A DNA stretch of 64,000 nt from positions 8,308,001 to 8,372,000 of the forward strand of contig NZ_JANADK010000001.1 in assembly GCF_024199795.1 (NCBI RefSeq), in the 5' to 3' direction. A program made the position numbers and the translations under genes. Source of the stretch: Bradyrhizobium sp. CCGB01 (GTDB taxonomy: Bacteria; Pseudomonadota; Alphaproteobacteria; Rhizobiales; Xanthobacteraceae). The notes below the pieces were generated by a model. It was not told where the DNA came from. It was given only the letters and a program-made list of their open reading frames with translations, and ran no database searches. Positions 62,595 to 64,000 of the stretch are shown here, piece after piece. Numbering within the stretch: the first letter of the stretch is position 1; the number at the start of each line of letters is the position of its first letter.

Positions 62595-63791
62595 TTACGC
62601 GTGCCGCCTGTTCGCCAACCCGAGCCTCGCCTTCACCTCGGCGATCTTGGCCCGACTCACCGGCACCCGGTGCGGCAACGGCCCGTCGAGCTCGAGCACC
62701 GCGGCGTCGCCTTCCTTGCGAACGAGCGCGACATGGGAGATCGCGACGATGTGGCTGCGGTGCACCCGGAGGAACAACGAGGGATCGAGCTGCGCCTCCG
62801 CTTCCGAGATCGACCACGGGCACATCCGTTCGCGGGTGCCGTCATGGACCCGGGTGTAATGCGCATCCGCCCGAACGCTGCGCACATTAGCCGTGTCGAT
62901 GAAATGCGTGCCGTCAGCGCTTTCGACCGGCAGGCGTGGCGCCGGCGCGCGGGGCGGCTGGCCAAGGCCGCCAAGCGGTGCAGGCATCGGCCGCGGCGAA
63001 GCGGCCGCCTGACCAATCGGCTCCGGCGCGACGGGCGGCGAGATCGGATCGACCACCATCGCAGCAGTCACCTGCCGACGCGGATCCGGCACCAGCGACA
63101 ACAGAAAGCCGGCGGCGATCACAAAGCACAGCACGGCAACGACGATCGATAAAATTTGCTGCGACGCGGCAAGACTGCCGCCGAGATGGTGATGCCCCTC
63201 CCCCGTCAGCGGCTCGAAATGCATGCCGAGCATCGCCGTATAATGCATGCCGGAGACTGCGACGCCGAAGGCGATCGAGCTCACGATCAGGCGAAAACCT
63301 TCCTGCTGCGCCAGGAAGGCGCGCAAGCCGCCGTAGGCGGTAACGACTGCGACCAGGACCGACAGCAGCACCATCGTCCGGTCGTGTGCGATGCCGAAGG
63401 GGCCGGCGAGGCCATGGATCCCGACATAATGCATGCTGGCGATGCCGACGCCGAGCAAAACGGCCGACGATGCCACCCGCTTCAATGACGGTTCACCGAT
63501 CGACACGAAGAACAGGGAGATGCCAACCACCAGCGCGCAGATCAGGAAGGAGATGATGGTGGGAAGGACCAGATAAACCGTGTCTGGTGGCAGCGGCGCG
63601 GCCAGCATGCCGACGAAATGCATGGTCCAGATGCCGACGGCCAGAAATGCTGCCGCACCCGCGAGCAATACGCGGTTATTGACGCCCGGCGTGTTGCGGA
63701 TGCGAGCCGCAAGTGCAAAGCCGGTATAGCCACCCAGGCTCGCGATCGCCACAGAGAGCGCGACGAGATAGGGATCGTGTCCTTCGAACAT
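62595..63791 (-). CDS. coxC: MHYT-LytTR membrane regulator CoxC
   Basis: A 398-residue protein. Seven membrane helices in residues 5-235 carry three MHYT-type motifs: MHFV (57-60), MHYV (120-123) and MHYT (182-185), proposed to bind copper or diatomic gas near the outer face. A proline-rich linker leads to a LytTR DNA-binding domain (about 285-390): HFIDTANVRSVRADAHYTRV, LDPSLFLRVHRSHIVAISHV, VPVSRAKIAEVKARL. This is the CoxC/CoxH layout. A GTG at 63821 would add ten residues but its ribosome site is too close. It transcribes ahead of coxM and probably senses CO for the operon. Confidence 0.92.
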   Translation of the reverse strand: MFEGHDPYLVALSVAIASLGGYTGFALAARIRNTPGVNNRVLLAGAAAFLAVGIWTMHFVGMLAAPLPPDTVYLVLPTIISFLICALVVGISLFFVSIGEPSLKRVASSAVLLGVGIASMHYVGIHGLAGPFGIAHDRTMVLLSVLVAVVTAYGGLRAFLAQQEGFRLIVSSIAFGVAVSGMHYTAMLGMHFEPLTGEGHHHLGGSLAASQQILSIVVAVLCFVIAAGFLLSLVPDPRRQVTAAMVVDPISPPVAPEPIGQAAASPRPMPAPLGGLGQPPRAPAPRLPVESADGTHFIDTANVRSVRADAHYTRVHDGTRERMCPWSISEAEAQLDPSLFLRVHRSHIVAISHVALVRKEGDAAVLELDGPLPHRVPVSRAKIAEVKARLGLANRRHA

Positions 63792-63891
63792 GATCTTGCC
63801 GGCCGCCCGTCTCCACGGCACGGCCTCCTCCCGCCGCCGACTTTATAGGGACGGCGGCGGGATTGACAATCAGCGGCGTGTGACGGTGCCG

Positions 63892-64000
63892 CTACACGAT
63901 CCCCGCCGCGACCTGGCCGCGCAGGCGCTCCAGGCCTAGCAATGTCTCCGCGCAGGCTGCCGCGACCTCGACGCCCTTGATCGCAAAATGCCTGCGGAAG
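63892..64000 (-). CDS. C-terminal end of an unidentified protein (cut by window edge)
   Basis: An open frame on the minus strand enters at the right edge and stops at TAG 63892-63894. The visible 35 residues (FRRHFAIKGVEVAAACAETL then LGLERLRGQVAAGIV) form a likely helix-rich end with no family signature. Codons are GC-ending as in the other genes. It is co-directional with coxC, 100 bp upstream of it, and may be unrelated to CO oxidation. Confidence 0.5.
   Translation of the reverse strand, partial: FRRHFAIKGVEVAAACAETLLGLERLRGQVAAGIV

Overview
The window looks like chromosomal DNA of a Bradyrhizobium-type alphaproteobacterium (Nitrobacteraceae/Bradyrhizobiaceae). The reasons are high GC with strongly GC-ending codons, a form I carbon monoxide dehydrogenase (cox) operon ordered as in Oligotropha carboxidovorans, an IsdG/HmuQ-like heme oxygenase, a DUF992 protein, Omp25/31-like barrels and many short palindromic intergenic elements. 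This assignment is inferred from gene content only. I saw no rRNA, tRNA, CRISPR array, insertion sequence or phage gene.

Layout. 1-5.8 kb: a cut glutathione S-transferase, two outer-membrane barrels (one with a consensus CtrA-type box, one with a strong terminator), a fosmidomycin-resistance-type MFS exporter, glmM and a 55-residue protein. 5.8-16 kb: L-lactate dehydrogenase, a tandem pair of secreted paralogues, aroE, a SulP anion transporter with a small XRE regulator, a divergent EF-G paralogue, a DUF992 protein and an aspartate-type aminotransferase. 16-31 kb: a second GST, small single-membrane-span proteins, a membrane PAS protein, GNAT, aldo/keto reductase, heme oxygenase-like protein, a coupled DUF1800/DUF1501 pair, a CWC protein, a coupled pair of exported unknowns, a third GST, a TauE/SafE transporter with a coupled small partner, LysR, and a protein with two complete alpha/beta-hydrolase domains. 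31-36 kb: uvrB with a ~200-residue N-terminal extension, then a lower-GC patch with one gene whose N-terminus resembles the proteasome-beta/HslV fold, then two overlapping membrane paralogues.

36-50 kb: a glycine-rich exported peptide, two NTF2-like paralogues, a secreted unknown, several tiny membrane proteins, two MaoC-type dehydratases, DUF4282, and housekeeping genes: ychF-pth-rplY on the minus strand, ubiK, then a plus-strand run of dienelactone hydrolase, lgt, NDUFAF7/MidA-type methyltransferase and pgeF, a lipoprotein and prs. 50.9-52.9 kb: a coupled zinc metallopeptidase + ATP-grasp ligase pair, one of the better candidates for an uncharacterised two-gene pathway. 52.9-55 kb: a Tat-type serine hydrolase divergent from a PadR-DUF1700 operon, with a clear promoter overlapped by direct repeats.

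55.1-63.8 kb, minus strand: coxC-M-S-L-D-E-F-G. CoxL carries the form I AYRCSFR active-site loop, and CoxM and CoxS carry their cofactor motifs at the positions I recall for the Oligotropha enzyme, so this should be a true aerobic CO dehydrogenase with its maturation proteins. CoxC is an MHYT-LytTR membrane regulator. The coxC-coxM gap holds 13-bp direct repeats at a 21-bp period, a plausible LytTR operator for CO-responsive control.

Palindromic repeat families recur in the gaps (at least five types). They are listed individually because several may act as terminators or mRNA-stabilising hairpins.
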